Positions 1 to 5,743 of a stretch of 6,599 bases of DNA are shown here, in pieces. Each line of letters begins with the position of its first letter. The first letter of the stretch is position 1. The stretch is from JAAYBR01 sp033813475 (GTDB taxonomy: Bacteria; Hydrogenedentota; Hydrogenedentia; Hydrogenedentales; CAITNO01). A model generated the notes under the pieces. That model did no database searches. It worked only from the letters and a program-made list of their open reading frames with translations, and was not told the DNA's origin. The stretch lies in contig JAPXRP010000220.1 of NCBI GenBank assembly GCA_033813475.1, positions 1 to 6,599 of the forward strand, read 5' to 3'. The translations under genes were made by a program, and so were the position numbers.

Positions 1-53
1 GCGCCATGACGGGGAAACGTGCGTCATGGCGAGCGAAGCGAAGCCATCTCGTG
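1..53. repeat. Dispersed facing-hairpin repeat fragment, cut by the window edge
   Basis: A perfect 10-bp inverted repeat is visible: CGCCATGACG at 2-11 and CGTCATGGCG at 22-31, around a 10-nt spacer. The right-hand unit continues as GAGCGAAGCGAAGCCATCTC (31-50), and inside it ATGGC (26-30) can pair with GCCAT (43-47). The layout is two units facing each other, with most of the left one outside the window. From memory, a very widespread bacterial repeat reads almost the same but with ATTGC...GCAAT in place of ATGGC...GCCAT, so the stem would be preserved by compensatory change. No coding function is seen here. Confidence 0.55.
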
Positions 54-179
54 CCCGGAATGCCTCAACCGTGCGCGATCCCTCCTCCGGCGGTCGGGAT
101 CCGTTGGGGGAGGTTGCATTCCCCTGCCGGACGGGCATAGGGTATGCGCACGGACGGTGACCGAGGGAGATGTTCCGGC

Positions 180-1055
180 GTGAAAAAGTGGCTGATGCGG
201 TTTGCCGCGGGGGCTTTGGTCCTGGTGCTGGCGCTGTGGACCGTCGCCGGGTACATCGGCGTGGAGAAACTCCTTTTCGAGTGGGACGGGCCGTCGTCCC
301 GCGAGGATCCCGCCGCCTTTGAGGGGTTCCCCGTGGAGCCGGTCACCCTGACCACGAAGGACGGCGTGAGCGTCTCGGCGTGGCATGTGAACGCCGGGGG
401 CGACCGCGCCGTGGCCCTGTTCCACGGCATCGGCCCCGACCGCGGGCAGATGTCGGGCACGGCGAAATGCTACCTGGAGCAGGGGGTTTCCGTGCTGCTG
501 GCGGACCTGCGCCGCCACGGGAAAAGCGGCTACGCCCCCACCTATCTCGGCCTGACGGAGCGCTTCGACGTGTGCGCGGCCGTGGACTTTCTCCGGGGGC
601 GCTACGCCCGCGTCGGGGCGCACGGGTTTTCCCTGGGCGCGGCCTCCGTGGCCTTCGCCCTGCGCGAGCGCAGGGACTTCGACTTCGTCGTGCTCGCGTC
701 CTCCTACGACACGGCGCGCAACGCGCTGTATGACCGGCTGGACGTGGTCGGCGCCCCCCACTGGCTGGCGGCGCCCTTCATTCTCATCGCCCAGTGGCGT
801 CTGGGCGTCACGATGGACGACCTGCGCCCCCTGGAGTGCATGCCCCATGCCGCGGCCCCCACGCTCATCCTGGGCGGCGACAGCGAGCAGATTCTGAAGA
901 AGGAGGAGACGGAGGAGCTTTTCCGCCGCTGCGCCGCGCCCAAGAAGCGGGTCCACATTTTCAAAGGCGGGCGCCACGAGGCCATCTCGGGCGACCCGGA
1001 GGAGTTCAAGACCGTTCTCACCCAGTTTCTGCAGGACGCCCTGCCGGCGGGCTGA
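180..1055 (+). CDS. Membrane-anchored alpha/beta hydrolase (serine hydrolase fold)
   Basis: The product is a 291-residue alpha/beta hydrolase of unknown substrate. I chose the GTG at 180 because AGGGAGA (164-170) sits 9 nt upstream; an in-frame ATG at 144 would add 12 residues without a good ribosome site. Residues 1-7 are basic (MKKWLMR) and 8-26 form one hydrophobic segment, so the protein is probably a signal-anchored or exported enzyme. The fold is recognised from the oxyanion-type HGIG at 82-85, the DLRRHGKS turn, the nucleophile elbow GFSLG (149-153, Ser151), a late-strand Asp234 in LGGDSE and His266 in GGRHEA. This gives a complete Ser-Asp-His triad in the usual order. The closest general class is the S33/S9-like esterase or peptidase hydrolases (YqkD/BEM46-like). 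It is a single gene converging on the ferredoxin gene. No clear promoter was found; TTGCAT (114-119) is a weak -35 candidate. Confidence 0.9.
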   Translation: MKKWLMRFAAGALVLVLALWTVAGYIGVEKLLFEWDGPSSREDPAAFEGFPVEPVTLTTKDGVSVSAWHVNAGGDRAVALFHGIGPDRGQMSGTAKCYLEQGVSVLLADLRRHGKSGYAPTYLGLTERFDVCAAVDFLRGRYARVGAHGFSLGAASVAFALRERRDFDFVVLASSYDTARNALYDRLDVVGAPHWLAAPFILIAQWRLGVTMDDLRPLECMPHAAAPTLILGGDSEQILKKEETEELFRRCAAPKKRVHIFKGGRHEAISGDPEEFKTVLTQFLQDALPAG

Positions 1056-1062
1056 CGCGCGC

Positions 1063-1114
1063 AAAAAGAAAACCCCGCCCGGCGGCCGGCCGGCCGCGGG
1101 CGGGGCTTGATTTT
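1063..1114. terminator. Bidirectional intrinsic terminator between convergent genes
   Basis: A long GC-rich hairpin lies between the stop codons of the hydrolase (+) and the ferredoxin (-). CCCCGCCCG (1073-1081) pairs with CGGGCGGGG (1097-1105). After a one-base bulge (1082), 1083-1087 pairs with 1092-1096 around a four-base loop. On the minus strand the stem runs straight into TTTTCTTTTT, a textbook U-tract for the ferredoxin transcript. On the plus strand it is followed by CTTGATTTT, a weaker but adequate tract for the hydrolase. Confidence 0.85.
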
Positions 1115-1146
1115 GTGACACATTCCGCGCCGGGGCGCGAGAGCGC

Positions 1147-1323
1147 CTAGTCCAGGCTGATCGCCTGCGTCGGGCACACGTCCACGCACGCGCCGCAGTC
1201 CGCGCAGTCATCCTCCTTCACCTTCGCCTTGCCCTCGTCTGTCATTTCAATCGCGTTCGTGGGGCACTCATCCACGCAGTCGCCGCACCCCGCGCACAGA
1301 TCCCAGTCAACTTTCGCAGGCAT
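1147..1323 (-). CDS. Small 2[4Fe-4S] bacterial-type ferredoxin
   Basis: The product is a 58-residue ferredoxin, about the usual length of clostridial-type 8Fe ferredoxins. It carries two canonical cluster-binding motifs CX2CX2CX3CP: Cys10, 13, 16, 20 and Cys40, 43, 46, 50. Each motif's last Cys is followed by Pro, and both half-repeats share a CPT-A-I tail. As known for the family, it should be a soluble low-potential electron carrier in the cytoplasm. The protein is acidic. The ATG at 1323 is supported by AAGGGAGA (plus coordinates 1332-1339), 8 nt upstream. The gene is monocistronic, with a strong terminator after the TAG stop. A likely extended -10 at 1445-1453 would give a leader of about 115 nt. 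No oxidoreductase partner is encoded in the window, so its redox partner cannot be named. Confidence 0.95.
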   Translation of the reverse strand: MPAKVDWDLCAGCGDCVDECPTNAIEMTDEGKAKVKEDDCADCGACVDVCPTQAISLD

Positions 1324-1444
1324 GATCGTAATCTCCCTTGTTGGCCTTTCACGGACCCGCGCCGTTCCGGCATCCTGCCTTTGCGCGCGCTCCGTCGGTG
1401 ATTTGTGGATAGTCCGAAAGCCGCAATTCGCGTCCGGACGCCGT

Positions 1445-1453
1445 ATTATGCCA
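1445..1453 (-). promoter_or_regulatory. Putative extended -10 promoter of the ferredoxin gene
   Basis: On the minus strand this reads TGGCATAAT, that is TGN followed by CATAAT (five of six bases of the sigma70 consensus). No good -35 hexamer is visible 16-18 nt upstream, which fits an extended -10 promoter. Transcription would begin near 1438 and leave a leader of about 115 nt before the ferredoxin ATG. Called by eye only. Confidence 0.35.
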
Positions 1454-1455
1454 TA

Positions 1456-1468
1456 TTTCGGTCCGAAA
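1456..1468. promoter_or_regulatory. Operator-like 13-bp palindrome upstream of the ferredoxin -10
   Basis: TTTCGG-T-CCGAAA is a perfect inverted repeat around one central base. It lies immediately upstream of the proposed ferredoxin -10, where a -35/-10 spacer would be, a common place for a repressor site. The half-site GTCCGAAA recurs at 1412-1419, 49 bp away in the same orientation, and CGTCCGGACG (1431-1440) lies between. No regulator can be named. Confidence 0.35.
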
Positions 1469-1630
1469 ACGGTAATTCCGGGGTCGCGGCCCGCCGCGTC
1501 CGGGGAATTTGACCCCGGGAAACGGAAAAAGGTTCCAGGAAAGGGTCCGTGTGAGAAAAACGCCGTGTCGGAACAGAATGCCCCGTATTCCCGGGGCGGC
1601 CCCCGCCGCACCCCGGAAAAGGAGCCCCGA

Positions 1631-2212
1631 GTGAACGAGCCCATCCACTGCTGCACCGGGTACCTCGCGGGGCGGGTGCTGGGCCATCGGGAGCACCGCT
1701 TCGAGCCCCTCTATGTGGCCGTGGCGGCGTATTCGCCGGACTTCGACTTCCTGCTGCGGAAGGTGTCGCCGTTCTTCGAGCACGGGGTCTGGACCCACAC
1801 GCTGGTGGGCATGGCGGCCCTGGCCGCCGCCCTGTCCGCCGTCACCTGGGCGGTTCTTGCCCTCGTCTACCGCCCGTCACCCATCGCGTTCCGGCGGCTG
1901 TGCGCGCTGGCGCTGCTCGGCGGCGCGACACATCTGTTTCTCGACGCGTTCACCTACTACGAGTCCGCCGCCGCCGACGCGACACACCACATGTATTTTT
2001 GGCCCCTGTGGAGCTTCCCCTGGCACATCAACACCATGTTTCCCGGGGCGTCGTACTCCCTGCGGGTGGCGGTGGAGGTCGTCTACTCCGTCGCGGTGGC
2101 CGGGGTGATCCTGTTCCAGTGGGCCGTGCGCGGGCAGAACCCCCTGCGCGCCCTCGACCCGCGCGGCTGGTTCCGGGCCGAGACGGCCCCGAAGGGCGGT
2201 TTGGCGGGGTGA
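1631..2212 (+). CDS. YdjM/DUF457-family membrane-bound metal-dependent hydrolase
   Basis: The product is a 193-residue integral membrane protein that resembles the YdjM (DUF457) family of predicted inner-membrane metal-dependent hydrolases. The family pattern is visible in order: His6 near the N terminus (HCCTGYLAG), SPDFDF at 35-40, HGVWTHTLVG at 51-60, and THLFLDAFTYY at 100-110. The conserved His and Asp residues (His6, Asp37/Asp39, His51, His56, His101, Asp105) are the probable metal ligands, by analogy. Hydrophobic segments lie at about 58-80, 88-105 and 142-165. The GTG start at 1631 is supported by AAAAGGAG (1617-1624) six bases upstream; the open frame upstream has no family resemblance. 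It converges on the permease gene with only 25 bases between the stops. The substrate is unknown and the enzymatic assignment of the whole family remains predicted. Confidence 0.8.
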   Translation: MNEPIHCCTGYLAGRVLGHREHRFEPLYVAVAAYSPDFDFLLRKVSPFFEHGVWTHTLVGMAALAAALSAVTWAVLALVYRPSPIAFRRLCALALLGGATHLFLDAFTYYESAAADATHHMYFWPLWSFPWHINTMFPGASYSLRVAVEVVYSVAVAGVILFQWAVRGQNPLRALDPRGWFRAETAPKGGLAG

Positions 2213-2215
2213 GGA

Positions 2216-2230
2216 GGGGGCCGCGCCCCC
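2216..2230. terminator. Short GC hairpin between convergent stop codons
   Basis: GGGGGC (2216-2221) pairs perfectly with GCCCCC (2225-2230) around the three-base loop CGC. It sits in the 25-base gap between the YdjM-like stop and the permease stop. There is no T-tract on either strand, so it is at best a weak or Rho-assisted terminator or an mRNA 3' end stabiliser. Confidence 0.4.
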
Positions 2231-2237
2231 GTCCGGC

Positions 2238-3515
2238 CTACCCCGCCCAGACGAACCAGGTGAAGACGCCGGCGGAGAGCACGGCGGCGGCGGTGAAGGG
2301 CACACCGACGGCCATGAACTCGCGGAAGCTCACCGTGTGGCCCTGTTTCTTGAGGATGCCGAGGGTCACCACGTTGGCCGAGGCGCCGATGGGGGTCAGG
2401 TTGCCCCCGAGGCAGGCGCCGATGAGCAGGCCGAACATGAGCAGGGGCACGGGCGCGCCCATGAGGGAGGCCACCTTCTCGACCACGGGGATCATGACGA
2501 GCAGGAAGGGCACGTTGTCCACAAACCCCGACACGATGACGGAGAGGAGCACAATGGCCGCGAAGGCGAGCAACTGGCTGCCGCCGACGGAGCCCGCGAT
2601 GCCCGAGGCGAGGGTGTCCAGCCAGCCCGACTCGCTCAGCGCGCCGACGACCACGAAAACGCCCATGAGGAAGAACGTGGTGTCCCAGTCCAGCCCGCGC
2701 AGGAAGGCGCGCGCGCTGCCCCACCGCGCGACGAGGCGGAACCACGCGAAGGCGGCGGCGCCCAGCGCCATGGTGAGCACGCCGGCGTACCACTTGAACC
2801 CGGGGTCGAAGGCCGTCGAGAAGGACAGGCCGACGACCAGCAGGACGAGCAGGACGGCGGGCACCCAGGACCGGGCGGCCTCCTGGGGGAAGACGGCGAT
2901 CCGCTGGGCGCTGCGGCGGAAGAGGAACCCCAGCACGGCCAGCGAGGCGAGGGCGCCGATCTGGACGGAAAAGAAGATGCCGGGGCGGCCCTCGTAGAGG
3001 AAGAAGTCCCAGAACCCCATCCGCATGTGGCCCGCGAGGATCATGCTGGGCGGGTCGCCGATCATGGTGGCGGTGCCCTGGAGGTTGCTGCTGACCGCGA
3101 TGCCCACCAGCAGGGGCACGGGGTTGATCTTGAGCTTCGACGAGAGGCTCAGGGCGACGGGGGCCACCAGCAGCACCACCGCGACGTTCTCGACGAACAT
3201 GGAGATGAACCCGGACAGGGCGCAGAGGAACAGCATGGCGACGCGGGCGCTGGGCGCGCGGTCCACCAGCCACTCGGCGATCACGGCGGGCACGCGGGAC
3301 AGGGTGAACAGCTCGGCGAGGATCAGGGTGCCGAAGAAGAGGCCCATGACGTTCCAGTTGATCTTCACGAAAAGCGCGTCGTGCCAGTCGAGGGCGCCCG
3401 CGAGGATGAGGACGGCGCCCCCGGCGCACGCGACCAGCGCGCGCCGCGCGGGCAGCGCCACGAACAGGACGTAGCACAGGAGGAAAACGGCCAGGGTGAT
3501 CCATGCACCGGTCAC
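2238..3515 (-). CDS. ArsB/P-protein-like (ion transporter superfamily) permease
   Basis: The product is a 425-residue polytopic membrane transporter with about ten to twelve hydrophobic segments, the usual length for CitMHS/ArsB/P-protein permeases. Two related halves are visible. FVENVAVVLLVAP (107-119) followed by NLQGTATMIGDPPSMIL (144-160) in the first half is mirrored by FVDNVPFLLVMIP (331-343) and GGNLTPIGASANVV (370-383) in the second. This pair of [ED]N and G-T-IG motifs marks the superfamily. Such proteins move anions, dicarboxylates, arsenite or Na+/H+; the substrate cannot be read from the sequence, and no arsR/arsC/arsA neighbour is present. The GTG start at 3515 is preceded by AAAGGA nine bases upstream, located in the 16-base gap after the amidotransferase stop, so the two are almost certainly cotranscribed and possibly translationally coupled. 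First-half Glu109 replaces the Asp more often seen at this site. Confidence 0.88.
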   Translation of the reverse strand: MTGAWITLAVFLLCYVLFVALPARRALVACAGGAVLILAGALDWHDALFVKINWNVMGLFFGTLILAELFTLSRVPAVIAEWLVDRAPSARVAMLFLCALSGFISMFVENVAVVLLVAPVALSLSSKLKINPVPLLVGIAVSSNLQGTATMIGDPPSMILAGHMRMGFWDFFLYEGRPGIFFSVQIGALASLAVLGFLFRRSAQRIAVFPQEAARSWVPAVLLVLLVVGLSFSTAFDPGFKWYAGVLTMALGAAAFAWFRLVARWGSARAFLRGLDWDTTFFLMGVFVVVGALSESGWLDTLASGIAGSVGGSQLLAFAAIVLLSVIVSGFVDNVPFLLVMIPVVEKVASLMGAPVPLLMFGLLIGACLGGNLTPIGASANVVTLGILKKQGHTVSFREFMAVGVPFTAAAVLSAGVFTWFVWAG

Positions 3516-3531
3516 GGGGGGGATTCCTTTG

Positions 3532-4692
3532 TCAGACGGCCTCGAAAAACTTCTCGTAGACGTGGGCGGGGAGCATGTGCCTGCGGCACATGAGTTTCAC
3601 CGGCCAGCGGAACAGGCGCAGCAGGGGGTACCACGACGGGTAGTCGGTGAAGTACTTGTTCGGCGCCTTGAGCAGGGCGTCATACTCCTCCCGGGGCATG
3701 CCCTGCTTCTTGAGGCAGTAGTCCACCATCTCGTCCGTCTCGAAGTAGGGCGGCGTCTTCAGCGCCTCCAGCGCCTCTTCGCGCGTGAGGACGCCCGTGC
3801 GCACCTTGGCCGACAGCTCCACCACGCGCCAGTCAAACCCGAACTTGTGGCGGGAGTAGTGGTAGACCAGGGCGAACAGCTCGTTGTCCATGTGGTGCTG
3901 GCCCGTGTCCACCCAGCCGAACTTCTCGCCGAGCAGGCGCTCCACCTTGTCGCCTGTGTCGTCGTAGTAGTTCGTGACGTTCACCACGCGGATGCCCTTT
4001 GCGAAGAGCCAGTAGAGCATGTGGGGAATGTCCACGTTTTTGAAGTGGGGGAGGGGCTCGCGGGCGAAGCGGCGGATGAGCGCGCGGGTGTAGCGCCCGT
4101 CAATGTAGTTCCACATCAGCGGGGTCACCCCCTCCTCGCGGAAGGAGTGGCTCATGAGGATGTACTTCACGCCCTCGGCCGCCGCCGTGCGGAAGAGCGC
4201 GCTGGCGATGCCGATGTCGTCCGTCAGGTCTATGTAGGGCACGCACGCGCGGATGGTGCAGTTGGTCAGCTCGCGCGACGCGGGCCAGTCCATGATGACC
4301 GTGTGCAGCTCCACGTCCAGGGCGTCGCACAGCCGTGCCAGGTTGGTCTTCGCCGTGTCGGCGTCCCAGCCGTTGTCGAAATGCACCGCCAGCGGCCGCA
4401 GGCCCATGATCTCCTTGACGTAGTAGAGGCAGTAGGAGGTGTCGCGCCCGCCGCTCACGCCGACGACGCAGTCGTACTTCCGCCCCCTGCCCGCGCGGCG
4501 CATCTTCTCCGCCATCTCCTGCAGGATGCGCCCCCCCTCGGGGCCGCAGGGAAACTCGCGCTCCAGCCCGTCCTGCATGGCGCAGTAGTTGCACACGCCG
4601 TCCGCGCCGAAGCGGATGCCGGGCACCGTGGCGTCCATCACGCAGCGCGCGCACATGCGCGGGGCCGCGGGGCTCTGTTCCGGGTGGGTCAT
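3532..4692 (-). CDS. PP-loop N-acetyl sugar amidotransferase (WbuX/PseA/WbpG-like)
   Basis: The product has 386 residues, near the typical family length. An N-terminal zinc-ribbon-like pair, CARC (14-17) and CNYC (34-37), is followed by the ATP-pyrophosphatase P-loop SGGRDTS (80-86) in VVGVSGGRDTSYCL, then HFDNGWD (104-110), as in family members. The C-terminal half is rich in aromatic and basic residues. Characterised relatives (PseA of Campylobacter, WbpG of Pseudomonas, WbuX of E. coli) adenylate an N-acetyl group on a sugar and replace the oxygen with ammonia, giving an acetamidino group. The ammonia comes from HisH/HisF-like partners, and both are encoded just upstream here. I chose ATG 4692; its ribosome site (TTGGAC) is weak, and Met13 has none. 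The likely promoter is at 4737-4766 on the minus strand. The permease gene follows after 16 nt. The sugar acceptor is unknown: no nucleotide-sugar or glycosyltransferase gene lies in the window. Confidence 0.9.
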   Translation of the reverse strand: MTHPEQSPAAPRMCARCVMDATVPGIRFGADGVCNYCAMQDGLEREFPCGPEGGRILQEMAEKMRRAGRGRKYDCVVGVSGGRDTSYCLYYVKEIMGLRPLAVHFDNGWDADTAKTNLARLCDALDVELHTVIMDWPASRELTNCTIRACVPYIDLTDDIGIASALFRTAAAEGVKYILMSHSFREEGVTPLMWNYIDGRYTRALIRRFAREPLPHFKNVDIPHMLYWLFAKGIRVVNVTNYYDDTGDKVERLLGEKFGWVDTGQHHMDNELFALVYHYSRHKFGFDWRVVELSAKVRTGVLTREEALEALKTPPYFETDEMVDYCLKKQGMPREEYDALLKAPNKYFTDYPSWYPLLRLFRWPVKLMCRRHMLPAHVYEKFFEAV

Positions 4693-4712
4693 GGCGTGTC
4701 CAATGCTGGTGG

Positions 4713-4727
4713 CGCGCCCGGGGCGCG
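4713..4727. promoter_or_regulatory. 15-bp palindrome at the predicted start of the wbuX-like transcript
   Basis: CGCGCCC-G-GGGCGCG is a perfect inverted repeat with a one-base centre. It lies about ten bases downstream of the putative -10 at 4737-4742, so it would fall at the very start of the transcript. That position suits an operator. In such GC-rich DNA a chance palindrome is also possible. Confidence 0.25.
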
Positions 4728-4736
4728 GGAGACGGA

Positions 4737-4766
4737 ATTGTACCCTTCCGGGCGGCCCGATTTCAC
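4737..4766 (-). promoter_or_regulatory. Putative sigma70-type promoter of the amidotransferase-permease unit
   Basis: On the minus strand GTGAAA (4766-4761, four of six bases of the -35 consensus) is followed after 18 bases by TACAAT (4742-4737, five of six of the -10 consensus). Transcription would start near 4730, leaving a leader of about 38 nt before the amidotransferase ATG. The eight bases GGTACAAT are identical in the putative hisH-like promoter. If real, the amidotransferase and permease have their own promoter rather than relying on read-through from the hisH/hisF-like pair. Confidence 0.4.
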
Positions 4767-4806
4767 CGCGCAGACTGACCGGGGCGGCAAAGGCACGGTG
4801 AACCGC

Positions 4807-4896
4807 AAGAAGACGGGGCAGGCGGGACGCCTGCGGTACGAAAGGAACCGGCGGCGCCATTCCGTAGCGCAGGCGTCCCGCCTGCCTTGTCTTCTT
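4807..4896. repeat. Inverted repeat with 34-bp arms, copy A of a paired-hairpin repeat family
   Basis: Arms 4807-4840 and 4863-4896 are reverse complements with three mismatches, separated by 22 bases. Each arm is itself a hairpin: GCAGGCG, loop GGA, CGCCTGC on the left, and the complementary form on the right. Both arms are flanked outward by an AAGAAGAC-type sequence (GTCTTCTT on the right). It occupies most of the gap between the hisF-like stop and the amidotransferase promoter. A second copy with altered stems lies at 6520-6593. No T-tract follows on the minus strand, so it is not a standard terminator, though so strong a structure could protect or end the hisF-like mRNA. Confidence 0.85.
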
Positions 4897-4921
4897 CTTC
4901 CAGACCGCCGCCGCGCCGGCG

Positions 4922-5743
4922 TCACCGCCGGGCCGCGTCCAGAGGCACCACCTCGGGCGTGTCCTTCGGCCGGATGTGCTCCGGGCGGAAGTGCGCCGCC
5001 AGGTCGCGGTCCGTGGGGTAGGTGATCAGCACGGTGCGGCGCTTCCCGAAAAACAGGAAGAACGCGCCCGCCGCCACCGCCGAGGCCCCGCCGTCGTAGA
5101 CCGCCTCCGCGAGGTGCGCCACGGACCCCGCGCCGCCGCCGGCGATCACGGGGATGGACACGGCCTCCGACACGGCCCGCACCAGCGGCAGGTCGTAGCC
5201 CTCCATGGTGCCGTCGCGGTCTATGGAGGTGATGAGGATTTCCCCCGCGCCCGCCTCCTCCATCTCGCGGGCGAGGGCCACCGGGTCGCGGCCCGTGGGC
5301 CGCGTGCCCGCGTGGGTGACCGCCTCCCAGCCGCCGCCGGGGGTGCGGCGCGCGTCCAGCGACACCACCATGCACTGCCGCCCGAAGCGGTCGGCCCCCG
5401 CCGCCACCAGCTCCGGGTGCTCCACCGCCGCCGTGTTCAGCGCCACGCGGTCCGCCCCGCAGACCAGCAGGTCGCGCATCATCTCCACGGAGCGCACGCC
5501 GCCGCCCACGGTGAACGGCATGAACGACTCCCGCGCGATCTCTTTCACGATGTCGTTCACCGGGCCGCGCCCCTCCACCGTCGCCCGCGTGTCCAGCAGC
5601 ACCAGCTCGTCCACATTGTGCCGGTTGAACACCCGCGCGGCGTTCACCGGGCACCCCACATACTTGAAGTCCGTGAAGCGGACCCCCTTCTCCAGCCCGC
5701 GCTCGCGCAGCAGCAGCACCGGGATCACGCGCACCTTATGCAT
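4922..5743 (-). CDS. HisF-like ammonia-channelling barrel subunit (WbuZ-type)
   Basis: The product has 273 residues and a HisF-type TIM barrel that aligns with histidine-pathway HisF, with about 20 extra C-terminal residues. In Thermotoga HisF numbering, Asp130 (VVSLDARR) and Asp51 are kept, but the catalytic Asp11 of the CLD motif is replaced: here the strand reads VIPVLLLRERG, with Leu11. The residues lining the ammonia gate are retained as Arg5, Glu46, Arg99 (for Lys99) and Glu168 (for Glu167). The C-terminal stretch GKRRTVLITYP (233-243) resembles glycosyl-amidation HisF paralogues, not true HisF. I infer a channel protein that passes ammonia from the HisH-like glutaminase to the PP-loop enzyme, not an imidazole-glycerol-phosphate cyclase. 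Its ATG overlaps the upstream stop (shared ATGCATAA, 8 nt), so the two subunits are translationally coupled. It is followed by the copy A inverted repeat. Confidence 0.9.
   Translation of the reverse strand: MHKVRVIPVLLLRERGLEKGVRFTDFKYVGCPVNAARVFNRHNVDELVLLDTRATVEGRGPVNDIVKEIARESFMPFTVGGGVRSVEMMRDLLVCGADRVALNTAAVEHPELVAAGADRFGRQCMVVSLDARRTPGGGWEAVTHAGTRPTGRDPVALAREMEEAGAGEILITSIDRDGTMEGYDLPLVRAVSEAVSIPVIAGGGAGSVAHLAEAVYDGGASAVAAGAFFLFFGKRRTVLITYPTDRDLAAHFRPEHIRPKDTPEVVPLDAARR

Larger units (their letters stand above)
1324..1630. other. Divergent intergenic region between ferredoxin and YdjM-like gene
   Basis: This 307-base stretch separates two divergent starts and contains no convincing gene. 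It is relatively AT-richer around 1401-1480. It holds an extended -10 for the ferredoxin (1445-1453, minus), a 13-bp palindrome (1456-1468), a second copy of the half-site GTCCGAAA (1412-1419), a 10-bp palindrome CGTCCGGACG (1431-1440), and a small hairpin at 1580-1597 (GCCCCG, six-base loop, CGGGGC) just upstream of the YdjM-like start. A plus-strand frame is open through it in phase with the YdjM-like gene, but its sequence looks non-coding. Confidence 0.6.

Noticed and set aside
24..1211. Minus-strand open frame opposite the alpha/beta hydrolase
   Set aside because: It covers a complete hydrolase on the other strand and crosses the terminator hairpin and the ferredoxin 3' end; the composition is typical of an antisense shadow.
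1229..1630. N-terminal extension of the YdjM-like protein
   Set aside because: The frame is open in phase, but it overlaps the ferredoxin gene and its promoter and has no family resemblance; the GTG at 1631 has a strong ribosome site.
2083..3504. Long minus-strand open frame (473 codons) overlapping the permease gene
   Set aside because: Its translation is Arg/Pro/His-rich low complexity, a GC-rich out-of-frame shadow; the frame 2238-3515 encodes a clear membrane transporter.
2238..3515. Arsenite efflux pump ArsB
   Set aside because: The superfamily fits, but no arsR, arsA or arsC lies nearby and P-protein, NhaD and citrate-type relatives share the same motifs; the substrate is left open.
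4807..4896. Standard rho-independent terminator for the hisF-like gene
   Set aside because: The structure is strong, but no U-tract follows it on the minus strand, and a related copy occurs elsewhere, so a repeat-element reading fits better.
3496..5025. Long plus-strand open frame (509 codons) opposite the amidotransferase
   Set aside because: It is antisense to a well-recognised PP-loop protein, biased to His/Ala/Val/Arg, without motifs, and reads through the inverted repeat.
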